Notes: a model not told the origin generated them from the letters alone. A stretch of DNA of 64,000 nucleotides from Stichopus chloronotus (GCA_021234535.1 CM037842.1:8363361-8427360); one strand, 5' to 3'. Positions 21,348 to 32,965 are shown, numbered from the stretch's first letter. Translations and numbers: made by a program.

Positions 21348-24300
21348 GTGTGAGAATTGTTTCACGTAGATCCCAGACCCACGGCGGCAATGACTGCGGC
21401 TGGCAGTCGCGACGATCATTGTTTAAAGCTGCCTCCTTCCCTCCTTCACCATTCCTTTTTGAGCGAAAGAACGGCTTGATGGTTTGTTCACAGTTTGTTA
21501 AAGATTCATATTTTAATCAAAAATTTTGGCTGAGTGACTCCGCCGCCAGCACCCGCGTCTGAGGTGTACGAATGAGTGATGGTGCAAGGTTGACGATATG
21601 TTAATATATTGCAACCTACTTATTGTGCACAAGTCGCCACAGAGGTCATTCATCTTAATGTTGCCGTGGTGATTTTTCAAGAGAAGGACTGTAACTGACC
21701 TGAAACCCTAAGAAAGCCATTTCATCCCTCCTTCCCATCTGTCTCTCTCTCTCCAATACCAATCTCTTCCTTCTCCACACTGTCTTCCTTTCTCTAAAGT
21801 TCTCATCTCTCATCCCCCTCCCCATCTCTCTATCCCCTCCTTAATTACTCTCCATTCGTTCGGACATAAAATCATGCAAGTGAAAATACAACAAAAGTGA
21901 TATGAATGTAAATTTTCATTCAATGTAAGACTATTTGTGAGAGGAATCATGCTAGTATTCATTGTGGGACAAGAGAAATCCTAGACACATTTTCTCCTGT
22001 ACTCTCATTTCCTCATTTTCTGTGATGTAAACTACGGTTCTCTGTGACTCTTCTCCTCACCGTCCTTATTTTTTTTTCTGTTTTTTTTATTTTGTTTTAT
22101 TATTATTCCCGATGTAGTTACTTTATTTCTAATTATATTTTCTTTTTTTCTATTTCATGTCTCTTTCTTCTCTGCCGATTACAACGTGACTCCTGAAGGT
22201 ATGTTTACCAAATTTGTTTTATCAATCGATCAGACTTTACTTTGGCAGAAATTGTTTTATCTTTCAGTTTTGGAATAGATGCAGTTAGGGAGAATTTTCT
22301 GTTTCGATGCCGCAATGCAAATTGGTTTCGACATTTCTTGTCATTGACAGTCGCTGTCTGCTGGTCATGTCAGCATTCACTTGTTTGAGTCAACTCATCC
22401 AAGAGGAACAGTTGACTTAATTATCCAAGTCCCTGCGTTCATTGAAATATTTGAGGCCATAAAAAGTCTAATGTATGCTACTGAAATTACCTTCTATATA
22501 TGCAACCAATATTGAAACAATTTATTATAATGTGCAGTTTTAATTCATTTTTCTCTGCTATCATTATCTAGTAGGTATAAAATTTTAATACCCCAATTTT
22601 ACAGAAGAAAATTAAGTTGCTGTTCATTATGTTTTTGCAGTTCTGAAAGGTATAGTGGCAGTTGAGAGTTACCAACTTTTTGTTGGTTGTTGCTGAAGTC
22701 TCAAGGTTATTTGCTTAGTATATTTGAAGAGCAATTAAACATTTTATAACTTCATCTGCAAATGGAAAAAGAAAAAAAAAACAACAAAAAACAAAGAAGT
22801 AAATTACTGGTAAGCAAAAAGGAAATGAATAATGCAGAAAAAGCGCAAATGCAACCCAAAGGAATGAGAGTGAATAATTTATTCTTTTCTTTTGGAACCA
22901 ACAATGGTATCCCCTCGGGGGATTCAAGGTTTTGCGATGTTCCATATATGGTAACCAAAACTTATCTTCAGGTCAAAAAGTGTGAATTAATCTGCCAAGT
23001 AACTTGTGTCATCAAGCAATTTGTGTAGAAAAGAAAAAGGCAACTTAGTTGGGAAAATTCTGTAATTTGGCGATTCATTAAAGAAACGAATCAGAATCGA
23101 ACGAAGTTCTAACGAAGAATGAGTCACGCCATCCTCGGCGAATCTTGCAAATCCTCTGTGTACGGTAATCTATTTTAATCCAGCATTAAGAAAACCGAAG
23201 AAAAGTAGGGGATTGTTTAATGTCGAAGAGTGACTGGAGGTAACAACGGGCTTGTAGCTAGCAGCCACGGTTGAACACTCATCAACCTGCATTTACGGAG
23301 CGAATGTAGACTTCAACACCTTGTGACAGACATTGTTCATCTGTATAGTTTCACCATAAAGGAGGAAGATACTGTACTAAATGAGCTGTGAGCTGCACAC
23401 TTCATCATACATGCCCTAGTTTAGATGATGATTTCACTGTGTGTGTGTACTTTCTTGTTTTCGTAGAAATTGGTTTGTTTTAGAGATTCCATTTCAACAG
23501 AAGTTGTCAGAACCGCTCCCGATGTGAACGTTCCCCGGCATTCGAACAGACTTTTGTCAGATTTTGTGGTCGAATGTTGTGAGCTCTAGCTTGGCTGTAA
23601 TGCAGCCCTCCCATCCTAGCAACAAAAATGCAAGCATATGCAGTGTGAACTGTTAATTGCATGCTCTCAGTGTAAAATGGTATAGCCATGACTCACTACA
23701 TGTGTCAGTAGCTTCTTGTGCAGGGAGGGTTACATACTGTACCATTAGGTAAAGGGATTAGCCACTGAAGAAGGAAAATTGATACTTTAAAAGAAAATAA
23801 GAATATTTTTCTTCCCTTCGCGGTTAAAAACCATATCTCAATAGCATAACATGTTCGGTTCGGAAGTTATGGAATTTTAAAGAAACGTTTCAAAATGGTA
23901 GGCCCTCAGTAGCATAATGGAGAACCTGTGACGTCACCCAGTCACAACTGCATGTACATCCTCTGTATTTTTTTTCTTTTGTAATCTTGACTCTTTTGAA
24001 AGAAACATACAATAGTTTGAGAGATGTGGTCAACCTTAATTCCCGTCGATATTCTAAAGAAAGTGAACCTGCAGCATTTTCACCAGTGTCAAATTCAAGG
24101 TTAAATGAGGGCTTCAGTTTCAAAGAAAATCAAAGATTTCTTGTAATAATTTGCCACTGTTTATGTGGCATTTTGGTAACCTTGAGGCTACTGGAAATGT
24201 TTCTTGACCAGAGAAGCGTTTCTTTGAACAGCAATATTTTGATGTGCTAAATAACTATTGGCATCCATGGGTTTGAAATACTTGCAGTGGGAAATCATAC

Positions 24301-24611
24301 TCTTTCATTTGGGAACCCCTTCAATTAGTATTCCTTTAAGCTGGGTTTTATGTAAGGTGTGTATAATGCTCTCATATATTCCCAAATACTTTAGTGTAAC
24401 AGTCATTCTGATTGACTTGTTGGATAAGATTTTGGAGATAAACGTTCAGTACCATTGACAGTGGAGTGTAGGTTACTGTTCATTATGGACTTGTTAGTCG
24501 CACTCACAATTATAAGTGAAGGTCAAGGCACTGGCAGGGCCTAGGATAGTATAGGGTCTCCACACCCTACCGGTCACTGTAGGTGCTTTTCTGTTGAACT
24601 TGTAACTACTG
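21348..24611. other. Non-coding sequence with pyrimidine-rich tracts
   Basis: A CT-rich tract spans 21720-21850 and another 22065-22180; the latter ends in a GAAG|GTATGT donor-like site at 22199 with no acceptor between. A unique CpG-containing block lies at 23070-23280. Short frames at 22715-23028 are A-rich and lack splice support. No gene is supported. Confidence 0.4.
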
Positions 24612-24723
24612 GTGCTGTTTCGGAGTGGATGAAGTCTGATGACATTTGGGGCAATGGAACAGAGCAACAGAGTTGGAGGTTCGATTCCTGGCGGGGGCAC
24701 AGCAGGGTGGGTTTTTTTTTTTT
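24612..24723 (+). mobile_element. tRNA-derived SINE head or tRNA pseudogene
   Basis: A perfect RNA polymerase III B box, GGTTCGATTCC, lies at 24678-24688. Upstream, TTTCGGAGTGGATGAAG (from about 24618) resembles the A box and D arm of type II (Leu/Ser) tRNAs. The outer bases GTGC (24612) and GCAC (24697-24700) could pair as the tip of an acceptor stem. Twelve T residues at 24712-24723 would terminate transcription. The minus strand reads PPGIEPPT, the usual shadow of a B box. The anticodon and D arms do not fold cleanly, so this is a SINE head or pseudogene, not a working tRNA. Confidence 0.6.
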
Positions 24724-24751
24724 GTCCAAGAGTAATTTAAAGTTTTGGGAG

Positions 24752-24888
24752 ATACTTCATGGAAGCCAACCTCAAACTCAGTTGAATAGTCTACTTCAGA
24801 AGGGAAATGAATCGAGACTGAATAGGCTCTACTGAGTAGGATTAGTGTCGAGCTTCAAGTCAGTTTGAGATTGGCTTACATGAAGTAT
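24752..24888. repeat. Inverted repeat with 35-base arms
   Basis: The left arm (24752-24786, starting ATACTTCATGGAAGCC) and right arm (24854-24888, ending GGCTTACATGAAGTAT) match at 31 of 35 bases with a 67-base loop. It lies 28 bases after the T-run of the SINE head, so the two may be one composite element. Confidence 0.8.
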
Positions 24889-25635
24889 ATAGCAAGGTCT
24901 TTCCCATTTGAAGTGACCTTCTTGAAAGAAGAACCCAAATTTAATCTAAAATTGTTGATTTGGTTAGTCATCTGCCATGAACTTGTCGTGTGTAATCCAC
25001 AGGCTTCCTCCATATTTGTGTGGTCACTTCAGCTTTGTTAAATAACTGCCTGTTAGGTCATCTCAATACATCGTTACAATTTTGGTGGGAGTAGCACTGT
25101 GTGCATCACGATATAAGGTGTGTGACTATCAAGTTTAAATATTGGAGAGAGTTGATATAGTCACAGACAGGTGACTCACTGTTATCATAGTATTTGAAGC
25201 AAAATGTACTATGATCACATCTCAGCATCATGCTGTACACTCTTTCACTGTTTTTTAGAGCAAACAGTAGACAAAGAAATGCACCCAAGAAGATGCTTAA
25301 GCCAAATTCCGTCGCAGCTCCACCAACTCACGACCCAATTTTGCCCATCTAGAGGGTAATTAACCGTCTGGTCGATTCCTCGTGGCAATTATCTATCATT
25401 TGCACGCTGTCAGCTCGGCCACTCTCTTGTAATGGGCTCGAAGAGAGCCCCTCGTTCGCCCTGAGGGGCGATTTGCAGAAGAGGCCTCCTGATGTGTACT
25501 TCTGGCAGATAAATTCGAATTTAAATATGGGTGAGATTAAGGCAATTGTCCCGCAATCAACTTCCATTCACAAGGCTGAGAAAATACCAAAGGAAAGAAA
25601 AAGGGGAGAACCAGAAAAAAAAAAACACCAGATGT
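24889..25635. other. Non-coding; unique block at 25340-25480 resembles a conserved element
   Basis: Positions 25340-25480 are balanced in composition and contain GTAATTAACC, GGCAATTATC and paired GAGCCC/GGGGC motifs without low complexity. This looks like a conserved non-coding element. The remainder is AT-rich and ends in an A-run at 25615-25625. Confidence 0.3.
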
Positions 25636-26108
25636 TCAACAAAGTTGAAAAGCAGAAAGAAAATCTTTGCCAGGGTAAGAGGGTGTAGGTGGCTCATATG
25701 CAGGATTAGGTCCGTAGAAACCAGAATGTTGGTGGATCTGTGTCAGTGTCTTCTCAAGGTCGTGATAAGTAGATACACGAGAGTAATTGAAAAGCAAATA
25801 ATACTCTTTGTTTTGCAATTCAGTGACTCGAGACGTGCGTAGACGGTTTGTGTTAGTGTCATGTGAATCATTTGATGCCTTGGCACGTGGCTCACGGTCG
25901 ACCGTCGACACTGGGGATAAGTCAAGGGCACGGGGTAACCACCGATGGCGTGGTGGCATAGTGAAGTATCTCCAATCTGTTGATTTGACAGGCCCTCCAC
26001 AAATGCAGCATCAGTTTGCACGTCGGTATGCACGATGGCCGTGACAGATGATACAGAACTCTATGACATATATATGGTGGGATTGAAAGAGCCACAGACT
26101 GAAAGTAT
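25636..26108 (-). CDS. CpG-rich coding-like patch, strand unresolved
   Basis: On the minus strand a long CT-rich tract ending TATGTTAG gives an acceptor before 26108. One frame reads CIICHGHRAYRRAN, meets TGA at 26013-26011, then resumes with CCICGGPVKSTDWRYFT and continues over 110 codons to a stop at 25636, with ...NPAYEPPTPSYPG near the end. The two CX2C pairs resemble a zinc-binding knuckle. On the plus strand an acceptor (TTTGCAATTCAG, AG at 25822-25823) opens a 72-codon Arg-rich frame to 26044. Only one can be right. If the minus frame is real, the internal TGA makes it a pseudogene, or the upstream part is not exon. Confidence 0.25.
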
Positions 26109-26152
26109 CTAACATAGAGAGAGAGAAAGAGAAAGAGAAAGAGATGAAGTTG
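26109..26152. repeat. (GA)n-rich purine tract
   Basis: GAGAGAGAAAGAGAAAGAG over about 40 bases. Read on the minus strand it provides the polypyrimidine tract of the acceptor described at 26108. Confidence 0.85.
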
Positions 26153-27700
26153 CATTTAGATGTCATTTTGTGAAGTGGCAACCTATCAGATCTTGTTTTA
26201 GACAAAACTGAAACTGTTAGAGAAACAACATGCTTTTCCATCACCTCTCAAAAGAGAAGTTGAGAGAGACAATATTTGTAAATGATGGAAATATCAAACT
26301 CTGAGTTGTTGACAATTCCAACCGGGTCTTTGTGGAGTCGACTTACCTCTGACTTACTGCAGATGATGAACTTGTGGTTGTTCAACTTGTTGAGGATACA
26401 TTTGAGGGGGGTCTTTAAAGAAAAAAAGAAGAAAAAGACATCATTCTGTAAAATTTGTCAGGGCTAAATAGCATCTGGAAGTGCGAGATGTATCTACCTA
26501 CAGGGATTTGCCTGGGATATGATGGTGTAACCCTGAGACTTAAAAAAGAAATTTACAAGAACTTGTTAAAAAGCACTTGCTTTGTACTGAGAAGCCCAAA
26601 ACATTGTATGCAGCAACTGGCTTGATGAAGTAAATTGGGCAGAAAAGGCAAAACACGGTGGAAGCCATATCAAAGAAATCGTGAGTGCTGTTGTTCTCTC
26701 TTGAGACATGTGGCAAATTTTACCCCAAATTTAATTCAATTAATGACCTTAAGTGTCTATGTAAAGCCTTTGCAGTAAATGTAGAATACAAAGAATAGCA
26801 TGTATTGGTAAAATGTTCTGTGACAAACTCTTTTTAGTTTTCAATAATTCAGACATTATTTAACTGAAGTTATGTTTCTTTGATATCTTAGCGACATTTA
26901 AACTTTTTGAGCCGAATTTGCTCTCAGGCTTTTTTCATCACCGAACCATCTCTTTAGCGTGTCCAGAGCAACTCTGGGATACTTCAGAACACTTAGTAAA
27001 ATCGGCCAATTATACAGGAATTCCTCCTTTGGGCCTCACAGGGTTAACACAGTCAACTTAAACAAGCACTGAGAATGATTTCAGGCAGAGAAACATTCTG
27101 AAAGAAAGGGTCCTGGGTAACATTACACCAGTAAGTGCAAATATAATCCGGTATAATTTACCGGTTTTGCATGCTTCTGGGATGAAATATCGGATTTCTT
27201 GTCTTGTCAAAGGAAGTTACTCAGGGATGAGATACCATAGAGTAGTAAGTTTATGCGCGATTCACCTTGCATAACATCAAGAGAGGAGGACATCGTCCTG
27301 GACAAATCGCTGTAATTATGAAACAAAGGAAGGAAGGAACGAGCTAGGACTGTCGTCAGATGTTCTTGGTAAGATGACAACATGTTGCTCGGAGGGGGAT
27401 GATAACAGGCAATTTCTATGCATGATGAAATTTCAAAGTAGGTAAAAATATTATAAAAGCAGAGCAAATAACAACTCCCTCATAAGAGTGTGTCGGCTTT
27501 TTCTGTCTTCGTGGGACGGTTGCAAGACAGCCATCTCGCCTGAGTGACGTTTGGTGTGAGTCAGGGAAATTGAAGATTTGAAAGCCCTTGCAATAATTCC
27601 CACAAGAGACGATGTCCAACAGGGTGTTTTTTTTTTTTCAGACTGAAGCACTAAATCATTATTGTCGGTGACCCATGCCCAAGACTCACTTAATGACTTA
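26153..27700. other. Non-coding sequence, nothing specific seen
   Basis: Unique AT-rich sequence. Short overlapping frames at 27207-27651 on the minus strand shift phase and show no domain. No repeat was recognised. Confidence 0.4.
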
Positions 27701-27775
27701 GTGGAAGTGGTGTGAGTTGTAGTCTGTGGAAGTGGTGTGAGTTGTAGTCTGTGGAAGTGGTGTGAGTTGTTGTCT
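27701..27775. repeat. Three tandem copies of a 25-base unit
   Basis: The unit GTGGAAGTGGTGTGAGTTGT followed by AGTCT is repeated at 27701, 27726 and 27751. Only one base differs (TGTCT in the third copy), so the duplication is recent. The array ends five bases before a TTTCAG acceptor. Confidence 0.95.
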
Positions 27776-27780
27776 TTCAG

Positions 27781-27952
27781 GTTTGTGGATCACCTTTATG
27801 GTGCCACAGGTTGTTGTGAAGGACAAAATGACCACCTTTTTGCTTGCTTGTCTGGTGTAGTGCTTACTGTTTCTCTTTTCTTTTTTTTTTTGATACTGAG
27901 GAGTACTACAGCTATGGTTGCATTGGCTTTTGATGGTAGTTTTGTTCCATGA
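27781..27952 (+). CDS. Possible last exon with transmembrane segment
   Basis: TTGTCTTTCAG ends at 27780. A phase-2 frame of 56 codons follows to TGA at 27950-27952. It reads FVDHLYGATGCCEGQNDHLF, then a hydrophobic run (CLSGVVLTVSLFFFFLIL), then a short tail RSTTAMVALAFDGSFVP. This would suit the end of a type I membrane protein. The Phe run comes from a poly-T tract, which weakens the case. No family was recognised and no upstream exon could be assigned. Confidence 0.2.
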
Positions 27953-28680
27953 AAAAAAAATTTCTGTGAAATTCCTTTCCTTACTTCACCTCTCCCACTG
28001 TATTTCATGATAATCAGTGTTTATTAGACCGTGAACAACAACGTTTGTCTCATATACCTCATATGCAGTAAGTGTTCATCACACATCTTAGTGTTCATCA
28101 CATACCTGTAAGTGTTTCACAGTGTTTATAACATTCATACCATTTTAGTTCTCTGATGAGCAGTGCAGTCACAAAGTAGTTTAAGATCAACGTTACACAG
28201 TGTGCACGTTAAATAAGCAGTACACACTATCTCTCAAATGCATTTTAGGCGATGGTATTTTAGTTTTGAACGTAGTTTTTCACAAAGTGTCACATACAAG
28301 TTGTTCCCTGAATGTTGTACGTTGTACATTATATTGTTACTGCTGTCTCTATAATGCCTTTCCCAATATTTCTTCACACCAATGCTTTCGTCATTGTTAT
28401 TGGTTTCTGATCCATCAAACTTCCCTGTGTTTGATCTTCCACTATATGTCGATATCTACATATATCTGCTGAATTAAATAGCATCAAGTAATTTCTGTAG
28501 TTCTACAAATTTAGGCTATCTTTAATAATGCAGCTGACCCTCAATAAAATTACAATTGAATCAACACATAAATGAGCCGATGATTCAAAAACATCCTAGC
28601 ACTGTAACGTTGCCATGAATATGAGGATTGATGGCAGAATTCACGTATCAGCTGGTAACACAATGCTATCGGTATTAAGG
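27953..28680. other. Non-coding sequence, nothing specific seen
   Basis: AT-rich sequence with loosely repeated AGTGTTCATCACA units at 28069-28130. The 90-codon frame at 28200-28472 is Cys/Tyr/Leu-rich and has no splice support. Confidence 0.4.
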
Positions 28681-28800
28681 AATTGCCAGACCAGACACAC
28701 ATAACTGCCAAATCCATGCTATATCGTAGTCAACATGGTATTAATGTATAGGTTGTGTCAGGCGAGTATGTTCTCCTGGCAAATAAGGTTTGGGGGATTT
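28681..28800. mobile_element. Foldback repeat copy C, diverged half element
   Basis: AATTGCCAGACCAGACACAC through ATGTATAGGTTGTGTCAGG to TTTGGGGGATTT follows the order of the right half of copy A with many substitutions. No left arm is present. Confidence 0.65.
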
Positions 28801-31496
28801 ATTTTAGGAATCTAGGTTGTAATATGACTTCATCTACTGTCCTAAGAAAGTTTGTTACAGCCATGGGCATCAATCCTGAGAAGCTGGGGACGGGGACAAG
28901 GAAACACACCCTCCCATATTTTTACTCGGATTGATTCCCTTGCTTATAGTCCTTCATTTCAGACCCATCTTATCAGTCTAACATCCTTCATTTTGTGTTG
29001 CCTAAATTGTCCTTCCCTGGATTAGCCAACCCCCCTCGCCCTTTCCACTCTTCCCTCATTTTTATGTGTTTCTTCAAAGATCGATTTCCAGTCATGCTTC
29101 TGGAATCTATAAAGCTGAATCCACTGATGCCCCCATCAGAAACAAATGATTTCTCGTAGAGACTGAGTAAAATTGCAAACAGAACAGTCAAAAAGTGATT
29201 TTGCTCACAAAGTCTTTTCATATAGCCGCAGCAACAGTTGGAAACAAATTGAATCTTAGAAAAGGTAAAATCCGTCCAGTGTTCACTTTAACTTAACTGC
29301 TTCAGTTGTAGTATTCATTTATAATTCTTCCTGCTATACCAGTTTACTCATCCATGAGTTTTGCTTGGCTGTACAGCCTGTACTATACGTTTAGAGAACC
29401 GTTTTTCGACATGTGTTACCATGGCAATTACAAATGGAGTCATATGTTACATGTGCAGCATGTCGGTAAGCCACTTCCAATATAATGCTTTCACTCCATT
29501 GAGTTTCCTCTGTGACTTTTAAGCACCATCGGCACCGTTAAGTTTACGTCAAAGTCGTTACGTTGATCCTTTCCACTCTGCAGCCTGTAAGTCCTTCATT
29601 TGTGTACTACCTATACAATATGCGGTAGAAAAAGTGGGTCAATGTTCACCTAGTCTTTTCTTTGTTTGCCAACAAATTTACCATAAAAAACTGATTTCAA
29701 GATTTGCTTTTGGCTGAGAGCAGTATACATCCAAATCCCGCTTGGTTTATTTATATATCTGAACCAAAACCAGCTTCCCCAAGGGGTGTCCAACTTTGGC
29801 CGAATGATCTTTGCGTCATAGAAGGATAAGGAGGATTACTGTAACGAACCGTCGTAAATAAAACATGAAATATCAGGAAAATAGCAAAATTAAAACATAT
29901 CAGGTGGACAGAAGATATAAAAACAGCTTTTCTGGCACAATTATGCACATTGGTTGCTCCTAGATGTGACAAAAATATTCAAAATTTACCTCAACCAGGC
30001 ATTTGTTCACAATCCATTAGATGGTTCACATTGGCAAATCGAGGTAGGTGTGGGATTGAAGCACATATCTTGTGGAAGTGACTATGAATTAGATATGAGT
30101 TCACTCTATTCATGCACCAATGCAATAATTAAACCACAGGGGTGGGTATATTGCGTCTCATTTGTTACCTGTTCGTGGAGCAGTTTTGACTGTGAAAGTC
30201 GTAACAAGGGGGGGGGGGGGGGAATAACCTCTGAAGGTGTGCCTGCAGTCTGGATGTCATCAGAGGATATTACAGTAAGCCTCAAAATCCCTCAACCTAC
30301 CATGTTTATGATTTGTGCCTCAAATCATGAGGTGAATGGGGGAAGGGACTGATGGGAAATTGAAGAGGAGAATACAAACACAAAGACAAACTTGTACCTT
30401 ATGGTAAGATAAAGCAAGGTTAGGAGAGAATCATAGTGCTGTTCTACCTCAGTAGTGACAAGATATTGCAGGTTTCTACTGGCTGATGGTTCCCCACAAC
30501 TAAACTGCAGACTTAACATCACCACTTCATTATTCTTCACCACTGGCCCATGGAATTCAACCTTAAAGGTGATTGGCCTTCTTATTAAATCTCATGTGAC
30601 AACAAGCTCTTCCGACTGTTGGTCAAAAAAGTGAAAAAGAAGGTGATTACATATTTTGATGTTAAACGTTTACAGTGTATTTTTCCATTGTAAAGTTGAG
30701 ATAAATTGACAAAACAAAAGACATTTTAGCCAAAAAAATCAATTCCACAGTGGGGTGTATGTTGACTTTGCAGTGAACTGGTTGTTGTCTCATGTGAGGT
30801 CAATCTCTGGTAACTCTAGCAAACATCACAAGTTTATGGTCACTCTTCGCAGCTAGGTAGCGTACTGCTCCTCTACAGTGAATAATAATAAGTTTGCCGT
30901 GATGGTAAAGTGGTACACACACACACACGCAGTCTACAGATGTTTCATTGCAGCTTACCGCGAGTAAGTTAAACTCATTCATCTCAATCAGACTTGTACA
31001 TCATTTCATCAGAGAAACGTTTCTAGATTCAATGAATCCGGTGGGGGAACATGTGCCATTTTCTGTCGTATACTGCTGTTTGTAGCGATCGGTTGATATT
31101 TTTCGAGATAGTGTGTCATTCCAGTGTCATTCCATTTCAGTGATACGGTGAAAGTCTCTGATTCAGCTGTCACAATATGATTACACATCAAACCACTGGA
31201 CAATTCTGGGCTTCCGTAATAAGTACCTGATATTTTGATTCATCACAGTAACAAGATGCAGTTTTTCTGGGCTTCTGTAGGCCCTGTTGAGTTTATGATT
31301 CACTGTTTCCTCCCCTCTCTGATTCATCATCATCACCATCATCGTCGTCATCTAGAATAAGTTCAGTTAAGATTGCAGTACACATAGCTTCCAGCCAATT
31401 TCATGTTTTGTCATGGTTTGCTCTCAGACCTTCATCGACGTCCCTCCAGCCACAGTTCCCTTTCATTGTTTTTGTGTTTTCTTATTTTTTCCACAG
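28801..31496. other. Non-coding sequence, nothing firm
   Basis: A poly-G run lies at 30209-30223 and a (CA)n tract near 30915. A 132-codon frame spans 29954-30352 across the poly-G run, without domain or splice evidence. TTAAAGGTGATTGG at 30564 resembles a MITE end but has no partner. Nothing else was seen. Confidence 0.4.
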
Positions 31497-31594
31497 TAGC
31501 TAATGTAAATCTCCTCCCTCTCCAAGGTGTTTACGAGCCCCTTCAGCTGCCGTTGCCTCTTCCCTCGTCGTTCTTTCCGTCTCGCGAAAGCTGA
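31497..31594 (+). CDS. Possible last exon, Pro/Leu-rich tail
   Basis: A strong acceptor (CTTATTTTTTCCACAG, AG at 31495-31496) is followed by a phase-1 frame of 31 codons to TGA. It includes ANVNLLPLQGVYEPLQL and PSSFFPSRES. Its sequence is CpG-bearing and GC-richer than the surroundings. The phase would accept the donors at 7440 or 20284, but joining them is speculation. Confidence 0.2.
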
Positions 31595-31737
31595 AGAAAG
31601 TACCCTTCAGAGGGGCATAGATATCAATGGGAAAAAAAAAGGTAGAAAAGAAAAATAGCTGGTTTCCTCTCTTTTTTAATTTTCATGATTTTTTGGCACC
31701 ATGCCTTCGGGCCATGTTCTTTTCTTTCTCTGCTGAG

Positions 31738-31848
31738 AGAGAGTGGGATGTGGCCCGTGACAGCTGCCTTCGAGTAAATCTCGTTCGTGTTCGGCTTGAT
31801 CCAGATGGAGTTATTAGTTTTTTGACTCCAGGATGGCTCTTTGATTAG
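31738..31848 (+). CDS. Possible last exon, phase 0
   Basis: TTCTTTTCTTTCTCTGCTGAG precedes 31738. A phase-0 frame of 36 codons runs to TAG at 31846-31848 and contains REWDVARDSCLRVN and LDPDGVISFLTPGWLFD. It includes several CpG codons (CGT, CGA, CGG) and balanced composition, unlike the flanking AT-rich DNA. No family was recognised. The frame is open further upstream, through a Lys-rich A tract that looks non-coding. Confidence 0.25.
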   Translation, partial: REWDVARDSCLRVNLVRVRLDPDGVISFLTPGWLFD

Positions 31849-32439
31849 ATAACTAGACTTTACCTCCAGTGTGTTTTCTATTACATTTTGTCCTCTCTCC
31901 CTTGTTTCTCTGCAAGTGTTTAATTCAGAGGGTTGCTGGATGTCTCCTTCCCTAAACCCCCCCAAGGTGTGTATACGCTACATGCCCCCCAGTTAAAACT
32001 CTCGTTGGATTACCGCCGCTGCAACTTGCTCGTGAGTGGTACGTGTAACTAATCTAATTGACTTTATTAGAGGAAGAAGAACATCATGGGTGTATTCTGC
32101 TTTCAGGCTCTCTTGCAGGTAACAGCAGAAACTCTGCGATTAATTTTGAAAGAATCTGTAGGTGTTAATGTTAGTAGACCTACCCACGAAAACTTCCCTT
32201 GTCACCAGTGTCACTATATGTACTTCTAACTCAGTTCCATATACTGTACCCTGTTGGTTGTGTTGACGACGTAGTACTGTGACGAGTAAAAGGAGAATGG
32301 GCTGATACATGAACCGCAAAACACTGGATGCAGCGTATATCCTCCCCTTAAAACTCTGTAAGTGAAATGCAGAGATCTGTCAAACTTTTCAAATAGGAAC
32401 TAGCTGGTGAAAAAGATATGCTGCACTGTGTCTTTATAT
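31849..32439. other. Non-coding sequence with a microexon-like site
   Basis: GCTCTCTTGCAG at 32107-32118 is flanked by CTGCTTTCAG upstream and GTAACA downstream, a possible 12-base in-frame microexon. A CpG-bearing patch lies at 32008-32050. No other coding evidence. Confidence 0.25.
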
Positions 32440-32965
32440 GTCATAATTAGCCACAAGCATGAGCAGCGGCAAGCATGACCCGCGGCAAGCACGACCCATG
32501 GCCAGCCATGGCTAGCCTCAAACATGACCAACCAAATGCACAAGCATGACCAGCTACAAAGCAAGCCACAAGGATGACCAGCTACAAATATGATACACAA
32601 TCAATTGTGCTACAATCATGACTAGGCAGAAACAAGACTAGCTACAATCATGAATGTTACAAAAGATGACCAGCTACAAACATGACCAGCTACAAACATG
32701 ATAAGACACAGTCATATGTCTTACAATCATGACCAGCCAGAAGCAAGACCAGCCACAATCATGAATGTAACAAAAGATGACCAGCTACAAACATGACCAG
32801 CTACAAACATGACCAGCTACAGTCATGAATGACAGAAATGATGACCAGCTACAGACAAGACCTGCTACAAACATGAGTGTTACAGACGATGACCACCAAC
32901 AAACATGACCAGCCACAAGCATGACGGACCAGAAACATGACCGGCCACAATCATGCACTCCGTTT
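32440..32965. repeat. Minisatellite, ATGACCAGCTACAAAC unit
   Basis: More than 25 copies of a 16-17 base unit close to GACCAGCTACAAACAT. The right half shows higher-order repetition: a block of TCATGAATGTTACAAAAGATG followed by several GACCAGCTACAAACAT units recurs about every 120 bases (32650 and 32760). Minus-strand frames over this array (for example 32785-32991) give repetitive Trp/Cys/Ser peptides that are artefacts. Confidence 0.9.

Noticed and set aside
24494..24700. Minus-strand peptide containing PPGIEPPT as a gene
   Set aside because: This peptide is the well-known antisense shadow of a tRNA-type B box in SINEs.
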